Positions 12,301 to 23,551 of a stretch of DNA of 64,000 nt are shown one piece after another. The notes beneath the pieces are model-generated. The model was not told the DNA's origin. It worked only from the letters and a program-made list of their open reading frames with translations, and did not search any database. Both the position numbers and the translations under genes were made by a program. Source of the stretch: Eucalyptus grandis (Eukaryota > Streptophyta > Magnoliopsida > Myrtales > Myrtaceae); contig NC_052616.1 of NCBI RefSeq assembly GCF_016545825.1, forward strand, positions 10,602,001-10,666,000. Direction: 5' to 3'. Position 1 is the first letter of the stretch; each line of letters begins with the position of its first letter.

Positions 12301-12419
12301 GTTGCCTTCAGGGCCATGGGCAGGACAGATGAAGTCGCTAGTTGCATGGCGTAGAGTGGGATCGGTGACGATGATGACTCATCATCCTTGTCGATAGCTA
12401 TCATCTTGTGTTTGTCCAT
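9316..12419 (-). pseudogene. COMT-like O-methyltransferase pseudogene (copy C)
   Basis: Exons correspond to 12419-11246 (interrupted), 10665-10355, 9844-9780 and 9592-9316, at the same splice positions as the intact copy B. Lesions: a 740-bp insertion (11502-12241) after codon 57 or so in exon 1; a small deletion near 11350 that shifts frame; a TGA replacing Arg near 11310; a TAA replacing Lys in the first codons of exon 2 (about 10655); Gly in place of the second catalytic acid in exon 4; and a retroelement replacing the C-terminal codons. The SAM motif and catalytic His are still readable. The start ATG is intact, so a short truncated product is conceivable, but the gene is clearly dead as an enzyme. 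Confidence 0.9.
11502..12241. mobile_element. 740-bp MULE-like insertion in exon 1 of copy C
   Basis: The insert is bounded by gggaaagca (11493-11501) and gggccagca (12242-12250), a 9-base target duplication with two mismatches. Its ends are a short imperfect inverted repeat around tatttggttc / tgtttggtc. The interior has an AT-rich left part and a core (11740-12010) of repeated 'aaccttaggc' and 'tcaagcgatg' motifs in both orientations. A similar 'ccttaggcaat' core appears at 35640-35920. A 9-base duplication is the hallmark of Mutator-like elements; the assignment is inference. Confidence 0.7.
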
Positions 12420-15222
12420 GGAGTTTCTTGACCGTCCAAGCTTTTACTCAACGCCGATGAAACAAGAACGTCAGCTGATTTCTGGAAAGAAAAAACAATA
12501 TCGAGGGTTCACGTTGTCGTGCACGTTGCAGATTAACGTTTGTGCCCTTTTCATTGCGTACGATTTTATTGGTCGGTCAACGTGTGAAGAGTTCTGAATC
12601 GATTTGGGGTCTGACCTCTTGACCGACAGCTTTTCTCTACGACTGCGTTCTTCAAGTTGCCACATAGATTTGGTTCTAGAACAGGAAAAACTTTATTGCT
12701 TTTCGGGGGGAAAGGTCTCCGAGGTGGAGTCAAATTTAATTTTGGATCTCCATATTTTCATCCTCCCAATTCAACGTCTACTTTTGATAATATTAAGACA
12801 TTGCAATACATACAGTATGCACAATTTGTCATTTCTTATAACATTTTATCTTATCTTGTCTTAACTTGTCTCATATGATGGCTATAAAAGTCTTCCATCT
12901 TAGGATATGTATCTCCCAAAAATAGTTAACGTGTTTTGATTTGCATGCCCAATAGGATGGTCTCCACGTCTACCTCCTCATCTTGAGTAAATTGATTAAA
13001 GTATCATACTAAAGCGCAAATAAATCATTTTTTTAGTTTTTCTTCGAAGCTGGAACGACTAAAGTAAGCCCGTCATCAAAGACAAAGAATGAAGTGGTTA
13101 GAATGTTAGTGATCAATTTAGATTAATGGATCTGCCAAAATCCTCTTATTAATATCTATCAACTCTTTATATATCCATTCCATGGGCCAAAAGTGAAGTA
13201 AGCTGTTTTTAAGTTGTCTGTCTCCTTAAGGTAACCCAACTACTAATGCTCAATGATTAATCGCAATGAAGAGAATCTCTCGCCCAGGATATCTCATGTT
13301 TCCATTTCCTTTCTGCCATTCACGAATGCTCTCTCTTTAGATGCAAACCCTAGCTAATAATATATGAATGACTTGACTGTTATTTTCGTTTTCGGAATCT
13401 TCTCACGCTTAACTTATACAAGCAATGCAAGGGACACTTGGGTCGATTTACGTAAAATCGGTTAACAAGGTGACGTGACAAAATGCTAGCTGGCGGCACA
13501 GGCGCATCTGATACTCGATCCGAGTTGGCCACATGATCTCCGACATCAATTTTGTAAATCAATCTTTGCAGATTGAAAATGATTAAGCAAAATAGAAATG
13601 GACAAGACAAAGGGACTGAAATGTGGTCCCATCATGGGTGGCAAGAAATGGCCCACCTTTCAAGTGGGAAGCCCAACAGAACCCAATGTTAAGCAGGTCC
13701 AAGTAAAGTGCACTACTTTTCGGCCCAGTAGGAAAGGCCTATGCCTACCTAGCTTGTTTAGTTTCGAAGATAGTCATGTTTGAGATCTTCAATTTACAAG
13801 AATTAATCGACTAATAATTGCTATACATTATTCAAAATGACCCTCTCTTTTCTGTAACTCAATCATAGGATCATTGATACCAAAATACTTAAAACATTAG
13901 TTAGATTGGTGGAATCTCACATCTCTTATGGTAAACACATGTGAAAATATTCGATACTCTTTTCACTTAATAATAGAACTTGATATCAAGATCATGAAAT
14001 ATGTTGAGCATATAGTATTGATTCACCAAATAATAAAGAAGATGACTAGCGCCATTAGATTTGAGTGTTCGGCAAGCAATGCTTGATCATGGGTATGATG
14101 AACATGAACATGGATGAGATGTGTACCATCAAGATGGACAAAGTATCTATTTGGAGACGCAATGATTGATTGATAGAAAGGTTATGTCCAGGCATTTCTC
14201 TTTTCGATATATATCACAATCATATTAGCCGGAGAAAATTAGGAGGGCCAATTGCAGGAACACAGCAAGAAAGTTAGGTTGACCCCTTATCCGTTTAGGT
14301 TTGAATTATGTTGGGTATCAATTTCCCAAGAAAAGGCCATTAACTCCATTATCATCTAGCCTTTTTTTTTTCCCGAAATTTCAAAGGCCTATGAGTTAGA
14401 AGCATAGCTAGCTATTTCCTCTTTTCTTTGCAATGCCATCCTTACAGGAGGAATCCCTCCAGATTCATACAGACAATTACATTAACAGCATGTTAGGTTA
14501 AGTAATATCACAAAATTTATGTGGGCGTTTAAGTAAGTGATTAAACAAGTGAAACTGGGTCCGAGCTTCGCTGAGATAGTGCACTATGTTTTGTTACTAT
14601 AGAGATTTGAATAAAAGCTCTTGGATGTCTTGCATTATTTGCGAAACATCGCACTTGCATCAAAACCCAGTTAAATCACATCGTCTTCTCAAAATTTCCT
14701 ATTCCTTTATAAGAGAAAGTTAGTTGGATATCGGCCAATTTCAGATGATGTACTTGGTACATCAACACTGTTTGGCTTCTGCTTATGCACTTCAAATCGA
14801 TTCTTTACCAAGTGAAGAAATATTTTAGTTAAGATATCACCCGAGAAGCTCAGCAGAGACTTATCCTTTTTTATTTATGTCTTGATAAGGCATCGCAGGT
14901 GCGGATGTACAATTTCCTTATCCTTGTAGTTCGCTTAGCTATGTATGAGCCCTCTTCTAGAGGAGCAGATAAGATGCCGGCTTGCTTCTATATCCTCTCC
15001 AGATTAGCTGCATAATAAAGGCTTCACTTTCACTTTTCTCTTAAGACCATTTAATGCTGGTGTGCCTTCTTTTGGCTCGCAGAGAAGGAATAATTATACA
15101 TCTTTAGACTTTAGTCCCCTACACACGCCCATGAGCTGAAAGCCCAAAGTGCTGCAGTTAGACGGTCTTTATGTCTGAAAGCAATGAAAAGAACAAAAGG
15201 CTCAAAGTGCAAGGACCGTGTA

Positions 15223-15271
<49 letters not shown>

Positions 15272-16416
15272 GCAATAAGAGTTGAAAGCGTGACGATAGT
15301 TAAAGGACCACTAGAGCTCCGATTCCAAACGCTACAAGCATAGGACCACCAAGGCAAACTGCATTTTCTTCTTCTCTTTGGCGGCTCTCTCTCTCTCTCT
15401 CCAGCAAGTTGGTTTTCAATTCTCCAGCAATTGAAACCATAAAAAACTAGTTACCCGTCATTAATCAGCATCTAGGCCACCTACCGTCCCTTTCCATCTT
15501 CTCATTCGCTCTCTTTATTTTTAATAGATAAGGATCGGGCCTGGCTGTCACTCGTTTGTCTTCTCCTTCCATTGATGAATACATATGCAGTTCTCTATAT
15601 CCATCGTTGCTCTTCTTGTGCAGCACAATATAAAAGGATAGCCGCGGCACCACAAGAAATCTCATCGAAATTAGTTTATTAAGTGATGAGAGACAACATG
15701 ATGTTTAAATTAGCGACAGATCCACGTGAACGAATTAGGGTGGTCAAGCAAAGATTAGACAGCGCATCATTTTTTAGATAACTTTATTAACGTTACTAAA
15801 ATAGTCGGACCGCCAAAATAATTCTGTAATTAAATGTTGCCAACTACATTTCCTACTATTAGAAAATTAAAAAATTAAAAAAAAAAACAAACCACGCACC
15901 CTCGAGAGGAATCTGACTAAAACCAACGAGCTGTAAGCACCACGTTTGATAACATGTCACTTCAGCAAAGTTGCCTGCGACATTACCATCTGATGGCGAG
16001 TCTCTTCTAGCTTAGCATCATCATCAGCAAAGTGGATTCTTGTCCTTTTACATGACCTAACCCTCAGGCACTTTCCAATTCCCTCTCTAGAGCGATCTTT
16101 ACTTAATATATCTTTGTGGGCCATTTAAGTTGCTTAATTAGTATGTAGCCATTCACGCACGCCGAATGACAGGAAACGCGTGGCCAAATTGCACCATGCG
16201 CTTTGTTCTTGGAGTCCAACTGCCCCGCGCCCGGGGTTTGCTTGACTACGCACGTCGCCTAGTAAAAGAATTTTTATTAAGATCGCTAGGTAGATTTGGC
16301 ATTCCTCTCTTGAAAACTCGGGATACGTCATACCATGAAAGGGTTCTACCGGAGCAAATAGGGCCTACTTTCATTTGATTTAGTGACGTGACATGGGTTT
16401 GATGTTATAATGAGAA
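12420..16416. other. Intergenic DNA
   Basis: Up to about 13549 this is the duplicated 5' flank of the O-methyltransferase. Beyond that I see no exon with a recognisable product. A (GA)n microsatellite lies at 15229-15268 and a short (CT)n at 15386-15401. Confidence 0.5.
15229..15268. repeat. (GA)n microsatellite
   Basis: About 20 uninterrupted GA units. No gene is recognised next to it. Confidence 0.95.
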
Positions 16417-16911
16417 GGGGAAAATTACCAAAAAAAGTCATAAAATTATTGTATAAATATCAATTCAATTATAAACATTTTAATTTGGCCAAATTTATTA
16501 CTAAAATTTTGATAATTTTACCAAAAATTCTTTGATGTGGACATTGGCAATGCAGTGCTAACATAGACAATTTTCGCAAAATTTTTACTATTTTTTTTTT
16601 TTAACGTTGTGGCTAGCGAGAGTTTAGGTGACAACTTTACCCTTGCTAGCGGTCGATGAGGGCTTACAGCTCACCTAGTGGCCGAGGAGGACTATAGGTG
16701 ACCTTAGTAAGCCACAATAAATAAATAAATAAAAGAAACGAAAGGAAAAAATATATAAATTTTTTCAATAAAAAAATAGTAAAAATTGGTCGGAATGACT
16801 ATATTGTCAAATTGTCAAAAGATTTAAGATTGTATTGGTCAAATTGAAAAGTTTAGAATTGAATTGGCATCCCTCCAATAGGTTTTGGAGTTTTATTTGG
16901 TAATTATCCCC
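16417..16911. repeat. Mutator-like MITE with long inverted arms
   Basis: The left arm starts ggggaaaattaccaaa, and the reverse complement of the right arm starts ggggataattaccaaa. Both arms continue through 'caattcaatt' and 'aaacattttaatttgg' type motifs for about 80 bases. The core (16605-16700) is GC-richer, with 'gctagcg' and 'aggtgac' motifs. The same arm family is seen at 20159-20444 and, as remnants, at 17610-17815 and 35160-37780. Flanking duplication is too worn to call. Confidence 0.75.
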
Positions 16912-19900
16912 ATTAGGAGGGTAAGCAGCTATTTGTGGTTTGTGATGAATCAAACACTATGCTTTTGGAAAGTCTCATATCATGTGAAGACTTATTACAT
17001 AAGACATCCCATCATAAACCATCATAAATGGTTGGAAAAGGAATCTCTGTATATACAATTTATATTTGCATTATTATAAGCTTGTGAATAATTCCTTGAA
17101 GTTGACTTGATGTAGTATAGTAACTTAAAACCACCTCGACTATACATTATTTTTTTTCCTCCCGCATGCATCTTATGATTATAATTTAAATTATTACATG
17201 GCCTAATTCTTCAGAAGAAATCTTACCCAATACTTATACGCCGATGTTTGGGAATAACACGTATTTCGTGGAGAAGATACCCAGTCAATTCCCATAAGAA
17301 CTTTGATACATTAATCTCTTGACCAAAGTTTGCTAATTTTCTATGAGTTGCTCTATGGTTTTTTCCCTGGTTTTACTAAATGGAAGTTACTAAAAAAAAT
17401 ACGCCAAAGCACTTCTTAATGGTCATTAATTGTATTTTGAAAATATTTTTTTTTTATATGAGGAATATATTCTTTTCAATTTTTCAAAGGCGGTGATATA
17501 CGTTTACTATTTAGTGGCCTCAACTAGTGGCCCTGAAATGGATTACCACGAATGGGGAAAAATGATTATTTTATTCAACTAATTAAAAATCTTATAAAAA
17601 AAATAATTGCCATTTTTTTTACCAACTAATCTCAACTTAAGTTATAAATATTGGCCGTGTCACATAGGACAGACAATGTCCATGTCAACGGTTTCCAACC
17701 AAAATTAGCCGAAGAAGCATGAAATGGATTAAGATTAAACTTTGAAAGGTTTAGAATTGAAACATATATAATAAGTTATAATTTTTTAAAGGCTTTTTGT
17801 GGTAATTCTCCCTCTATTTACATTTTGACCTAGTCCTTGAGATAGTAATAAAGTATACTCCACTTCACTTTAATCTAAGGTTTCCAATCTAATATATAGG
17901 GCACGCCCATTATTTCGATTCAAACTTTGATTGTGTACTAAACCTCAAGCATGCTGCCTCCTGTTTGTTTCTCGTGCAAAATGGCAAAAGGCAACCCGAG
18001 ATTTGAACTTACAGGTAACATTCTGCATTAACATATAAATAATAGAAGTTGAAGTGCAAAGAAAGAAAGAAAGAAAAAGGATAGTATCAAAGAGGTAAAC
18101 CGCTCCAAAAGAGAAGGGCTTTTTGAGTTAATTTAACATAGGATTATCTCGTGTTATGGAGATAAATAATCCAACGAGAACCTTCGAGGTGGACGATCGA
18201 GGCAAGTGGGATTAGCAACTGGGTCGGGAAATTAGGGCAACTTGGCCTGGATACCAAGTCAAAAAGATTCAAATCTTGAACGCCAAACAAGAAGATAAAA
18301 GAATCAAATCGCGAAAGTTAAATTAACCTAAGCGAGGCGATTCCTTTCGTTGCTGATTGGGTGATTAGTTCACCAATGGGGACGAACGTCACCTTAATCC
18401 AGGTGGATGACGAGAGGGTACAGCTCGAGAATCAAACGTGATTAATTAATCTAACTAATAAGGTCATGACGCATTTCGTAATAACTCATCAAGGATTAAA
18501 TAATCTTTTCCCCTTTGGTTGTGTCCCGACGAATAGAAAGTCTTGTAACGGAAACGAAAAGCCCGATACCCAACATAATTTATGTGTATAATATATGGAT
18601 ATAATATATGTGTATATGAGTATATGGGCCCTCTTGGTTTAGATTATCCAAGGCGTGCTATATTATTGTATCGTAGATTAAAAAATAATCCCCAAGTGGA
18701 AGAGAGATCTGATGAATGTACGGACACTCCAGGTGCTACCGAAGCTAGAACAGGGCACGAAATATGGAAGAAGTCAGACTCGTGGAAGCAGGGTCTGCCC
18801 AGATTGCCATCATCTTAAACTATAGTGGTGACCATAGTTTCGACCTCTCCCGAATTCAAGGATGGCGTTAGTTGATTACCTTTTTATCGTCCTCTGAGTA
18901 AATCTTTGACCTAGGTTTGAGATACGGAACGAAATGAAATAACACGTGGCGTGTGCCTGCTACTGCTGAAACGCTTTAATTTTCGATCGAGTAGCCTCCG
19001 GAGATCCCTTCACTTTCCTCTCGAAGAAGGGGAATTGGGGAGCGAAAAAGGATACGTATAGCACTTTCATCCGTTAGGCACTCATCACCAATTTGCTCCA
19101 CTTGAACTGGCCCTAGAAATGCCCCCCAATTTTATTTTATTTTTGGTACTCCTCATTAATACACACTTGTGCATCTAGCTTTTGACTTTGAGATTATTGG
19201 GGTCGCGTCATGTTCATTGGCCAATATAAGTCCATGATGATGGGATAGCGACCTTCAATTATTTATACAGTGATATAGAGAATCGATTAGAAAGCCCTTA
19301 AAGGATAATGCTAAGTTTCTGGATCCTCAGCAGTACTTTAATCCAGGTGTGGAGACAATGGTTTTCTGTCCATTTCATCAAAAACTATCTGCTAGGGTAG
19401 TCAGCTTTGTGAGCTGGGCGGGAATTATTCCATGGAAAATACACCAACTTGGCAGTTGAAGAGGGTATATATATGACTTGATTGTGTGAATCGTATTAGG
19501 AAGAGTGCAGCGCAAATTCAATACCTCGTCATGAAAAAATCCAAAATGAAGCATGAGCAAGAGCCAGGCATTAATTATCACATTCGGCGAATTCATTTAA
19601 CTGACACAAGACTCTATTTCAATACTTGAAAATGGCGATCCAAATTGCTGATCCTTGATTAACATAATCAAGGCAAGGAGGGAGGGAGGGAGGGAGGGAG
19701 CGAGAGAGAGAGGTGTGGTTTTGGACTTGGGGTGTTTCTAAAGTTTTGGAAAAGGAGGACAGCTTGCATGTTTGATGGGATGGTGACAAGTCTGGTTTCG
19801 GAAAAACTAATACTAATGATGTTTGGTTGTTCCTGAGTCTGGTTTTGAAACGTGCACGGTCTCGAATTGGGCCCCTTTGTTCCTCTGAATAAAACTAATG

Positions 19901-20158
19901 TGCTCAAATTGGCATATGCATATTATTAAATATGATGACCCTGATGAATTAAGAGCCAAAGTCTACGTTTCCAATTACTAAAAACTGCTTAGTAAGTCAC
20001 AAGTGGGATTAGAAAGTCCCAAGTGGGACGTGCTACCGCTTGCTTAGCTTAGCTGATAGGCATTTGCTTTCCTTGTATAACATTTTTTTTAAGCTAGGGT
20101 TTCTCAAGGTATATTCTGTGGCATATTATTACCTAGGGATTCATTCTAGGAAAATATA
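16912..20158. other. Intergenic DNA with one degraded MITE arm
   Basis: Roughly 17610-17815 reads like one arm and part of the core of the same Mutator-like MITE family (ending 'ggtaattctccc'). No gene is recognised. A short open stretch at 18764-18871 (ATG to TAG, 35 codons) has codon-like texture but no recognisable product. A (GGGA)n tract lies at 19677-19701. Confidence 0.45.
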
Positions 20159-20444
20159 GGGAAAATTGTCCAACAAGATCTAAACCTATCATACATAGGC
20201 TAATTCGGTTATAAACATTTTAATTATACTAATTTAGTCCTAAGTTTTTTGACAATTTGTCAATGCAGTCATTTCGGCCAAATATCCAAATAATAGGTTT
20301 ATGACTAAATTGGAAAATTTTCAAAAGATATAAGACTAAATTGACATAATTGAAAGGTTTAATATCAAATTAGTACCGTCAAAATGTTTGTAATTGAACT
20401 GACTACTGTATAATAAGTTTAGGATTTTTTGGATAATCATTCTC
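20159..20444. repeat. Mutator-like MITE (286 bp) with 9-bp target duplication
   Basis: It is bounded by gaaaatata (20150-20158) and aaaaataca (20445-20453), 7 of 9 identical. The arms are inverted over about 85 bases: the left gives gggaaaattgtcc and the reverse complement of the right gives gagaatgattatcc, followed on both sides by 'ctaaac' and 'ttacaaacatttt' type motifs. No ORF. Confidence 0.78.
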
Positions 20445-21172
20445 AAAAATACATTTTGTATTATCGCTATAGAAGAAAGATATGTGCAGATGAGAGGGTT
20501 GTTAATTATCAACTTGCAAAGCATAGAACATCGATTGATGATTTATTATAACTTAATTTTTCTTCACCAAAAAAAAAAAAAAAACATTGATCGATGATGT
20601 TTCATAAGATGTACTACTTCTTTCAGATATTTATTAGATTATATAAATGGATGCATGACAAATCAATTGAGGCGGCTGATCAATCAACTTCCACAGCTGT
20701 TTTCAACAATAGCTTCACCCCATAATATATCACTATCCCCATTTTAATGTAAAAAGAAACTAAACCTCAAGGGTAAAACTAGGCTAGAGTCTCAGTTAAA
20801 TTGGTCAAGATGATCGGTCCAGGTCCAATTTTGTATAAGCGGTCAGGTTTAGACTAATTTAGCTTCCCTTAAAAGCCTCACATCAAAGGCCAAATTGGAA
20901 AAGAGGAAAAGAACCAATCTTTCCTTCTATTGGTAGGCATGTGATTTCCAACGAATATTCAGATTTTTCAATCAATCGCTATTGTGCAACAAAATCCCCA
21001 CAATCAGCAGAGATAATTGGAGAAAATGAAAGGATATGGGAATTTTATTTAAGCCCTAGCATACTGGGGTTATGTAGAAGTGTAATGTCCTTTTTTTTCC
21101 CGAAGAAATAATGATAGAATGCATAGAACCTATATGCACAAAAGCCTGAGGACTTATAATTGTAAAGAGTTA

Positions 21173-21208
<36 letters not shown>

Positions 21209-21840
21209 GGCTCATATAGGTGCAGCATGCTTCACGGCAAGTTAGCACATAGCAGTCAATTGGCAAAGTTATATATGCTCTTTGAATCTTGGGTTATATA
21301 GCCACACCACGACTACCCCCACAGAATGCAATGGTCCCTACAAATACAAAATAATAAAAAACGCATCACCCCCACCCCCACCCCCACCCCCACCCCCTAA
21401 CAGTTAGATACTCCCCATTAGACTAATACAACTTTCTTCTTTGCTTTGAAACAATAATTTGTCTGTCTTATTCTTGATTTAAGGCTAGCGGTTGCTCAAT
21501 TGTTGTACTTATTGAAAAGTATATAGCTCTTGCTCTCTCTCCAAAACAGCTGGTCTTTTTCTTGGGCCTTATCTCAAAGCCTTTAAAAATGGTTTCTTTT
21601 TGTGCTTTGAAAATGTGAGAAAGAGAGACAGAATAGTCCACCCTGGATGATGACAAGGACAAGGTCACATGAGCCAACCAGATAATACATGGGGTCCCTA
21701 CTAATAATCTTCCTCTCTCTTTCAAGAGAGAATTTAATCAAGAAAATGAGGGGTAAGGGAAAATGTAAATTAAATATCCAAACTCTGAGAAACTTCCAGG
21801 GAGGTACCTTGAGAAGAAAAATATCATAACCCCCATATGG
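20445..21840. other. Intergenic DNA upstream of the NGATHA gene
   Basis: No gene is recognised. It contains a (GA)n tract at 21178-21203 and a C-rich (CCCCCA)n tract at 21366-21398. The 600-700 bases before 21840 are likely promoter DNA of the gene starting at 22556, by position only. Confidence 0.45.
21366..21398. repeat. (CCCCCA)n tract, G4-capable on the minus strand
   Basis: Five near-perfect CCCCCA units in a row. The minus strand carries at least four runs of five G's separated by one or two bases, which satisfies the usual G-quadruplex pattern. It lies about 1.2 kb upstream of the NGATHA start. Confidence 0.85.
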
Positions 21841-21961
21841 TTTTTTTTTCTCTCTCTCTCTCTCTCTTTCTCTTTCTCTCTCTAAATTTTCCTTCTAGCT
21901 TTTGTTTTTTCTTGCCCCCAGTTCTTCTCTGTGAGCTCCACTGGTCTCCCTCCCTCCCTGC

Positions 21962-21999
<38 letters not shown>

Positions 22000-22555
22000 A
22001 GTTCACATGCTCAAGTTTCAACTTTCAAGGTCAACAACAAGAGGAAGAACTTGCCGTCTTTGAAACGTCCATGGCCTGTTCAAGAGTGTCCTGGTGGTCA
22101 AAGACGCAAAAGGACCGATCTTCATTGTGGTGAGAGCTTCCTCCTCCTCCTTCCACTTTTGGGTCTCCAAGATCTCCTGAAGAATCTTTACCCTAGTAAC
22201 CACACAAACGAAAACCAGCGCCAGTACATTTGCGGTGAGTTTGTTCTATATTATTCTGTTCTCATCCACAAATATATCACTCACATCCCTACACCAATCA
22301 CACATTTTTTCCCACTGCGTTTCTCTTTAGTATCTCTCATATGTTTTGTTTGATTTTCTTGCTCCAGTTATCTCCTTTTCAATTCCTGGACTAGATCCAC
22401 AAAGAGGAGACAAAGTGTGAACAAATCAAGGGTTTTAATTTCTTCGACAACCACCAGCAGATGATTCGAGGTAACCACTGCCCTTTTGCTTCCCCTTCAT
22501 CCTCATCTTCTCTCTTTTCTTCTCAGTTCAAGACCTTGCTCTCCCTCTAGAATTC
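21841..22555 (+). promoter_or_regulatory. CT-rich leader of the NGATHA gene with upstream ORFs
   Basis: Two CT microsatellites (about 21851-21883 and 21963-21990) precede the coding region, as is common around plant transcription starts and GAGA-factor sites. Two short upstream ORFs follow: 21992-22063 (23 codons plus stop) and 22071-22133 (20 codons plus stop). Possible leader introns are a donor at about 22234 (gcg|gtgagt) with acceptor at about 22368 (ctccag), and a donor at about 22470 with acceptor at about 22526 (ttctcag). The transcription start was not determined, so whether the uORFs are in the mRNA is inference. Confidence 0.5.
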
Positions 22556-23551
22556 ATGGACCTATCCCCGCGGAACGACGGCTACATCACACAAGAGAGC
22601 TACACCCCATGTGCCGAGATCGAGAAAGAGCACATGTTCGACAAAGTCGTGACCCCTAGCGATGTGGGCAAGCTCAACCGCCTCGTCATCCCGAAGCAGC
22701 ATGCCGAGAAGTACTTCCCCCTTGACTCATCCACGAGCGACAAGGGGCTCCTCCTTAACTTTGAAGACCGAAACGGGAAGCCATGGCGGTTCCGGTACTC
22801 CTATTGGAACAGCAGCCAGAGCTATGTGATGACCAAGGGTTGGAGCCGCTTTGTGAAGGAGAAGAAGCTCGATGCCGGTGATATCGTGTCATTCCAACGA
22901 GGGGCCGGCGAGTCAGGGAAGGACCGGTTATACATTGATTGGAGGAGGAGACCCAATCCGCCGGAGCACACCTCGGTCTTTCCCAATCTCCCACTTCCCC
23001 ATCATCAACTCTCGTTCCACCGTTCGGTTCCGTGGGGACTATCGTCGCTCGTAGGTTCAGCCGTCACATCCAGTACTACTTTCCTTGGGAACCCTTATCA
23101 GAGCTATGGAAGCACGAGCAATCACCCTTATGGGCATGGCGACATCATAAATAGTTCGAATTATGGGGGCTCATCGGTGTTTCTCCTCAGATCGAGCGTG
23201 GCCCCACGGCAACTGGGGATAATGGAGAACATGGAGGTACAAGGTGGAGGCGGTGGCGGTGGCGGTCTTCTTGGCGCCAGAAGAGGTGTCGAGCCTGTGG
23301 TGTTTGATTCGGTGCCGGTGGTCCATGGGAATAAGGCTGCTGCGAAGAAGTTTAGGCTTTTCGGCGTCAATATGGAGTGTCCCGATTCGGAGTCCAGCGA
23401 ACCCAGCACATCCTCATTGCAACCCCCTCAGATTTCTGCAACTACTTCGCAGTACCCTTCGCACGAATTGAGGGTCTATGACGGGTGGCCACTTCTGAAC
23501 GTACCGAGCAAAGACAAGGCATCATCCATGTCCTTGGACTTGGAAATCTGA
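22556..23551 (+). CDS. NGA: NGATHA-type B3-domain transcription factor
   Basis: A single-exon ORF of 331 aa. A B3 DNA-binding domain spans about 27-133, beginning [20 protein letters not shown] and including the [20 protein letters not shown] stretch, which is near-identical to Arabidopsis NGATHA proteins in my memory. A glycine run lies at about 230-239. The RLFGVNMEC motif (267-275) is the RLFGV-type repression motif of the RAV/NGATHA branch. The C-terminus SMSLDLEI is an EAR-like LxLxI end. NGATHA factors act in the nucleus, repress growth genes in lateral organs and promote style development. No AP2 domain is present, which separates it from RAV1/2. The ATG at 22556 is used because the product start resembles the family and nothing in frame lies upstream. 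Which NGA paralogue it matches is not settled. Confidence 0.93.
   Translation: MDLSPRNDGYITQESYTPCAEIEKEHMFDKVVTPSDVGKLNRLVIPKQHAEKYFPLDSSTSDKGLLLNFEDRNGKPWRFRYSYWNSSQSYVMTKGWSRFVKEKKLDAGDIVSFQRGAGESGKDRLYIDWRRRPNPPEHTSVFPNLPLPHHQLSFHRSVPWGLSSLVGSAVTSSTTFLGNPYQSYGSTSNHPYGHGDIINSSNYGGSSVFLLRSSVAPRQLGIMENMEVQGGGGGGGGLLGARRGVEPVVFDSVPVVHGNKAAAKKFRLFGVNMECPDSESSEPSTSSLQPPQISATTSQYPSHELRVYDGWPLLNVPSKDKASSMSLDLEI

Larger units (their letters stand above)
8233..13549 (-). repeat. Tandem duplication unit carrying O-methyltransferase pseudogene C
   Basis: This unit is the partner of 3889-7965. It is about 1.2 kb longer, which is largely accounted for by a retroelement 3' end at about 8751-9315 and a 740-bp insertion at 11502-12241, both absent from the other copy. 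Confidence 0.75.

Noticed and set aside
21824..22021. ORF of repeated Arg-Glu
   Set aside because: Translation of a CT/GA microsatellite, not a protein. The same applies to 27726-27989 and 29893-30123.
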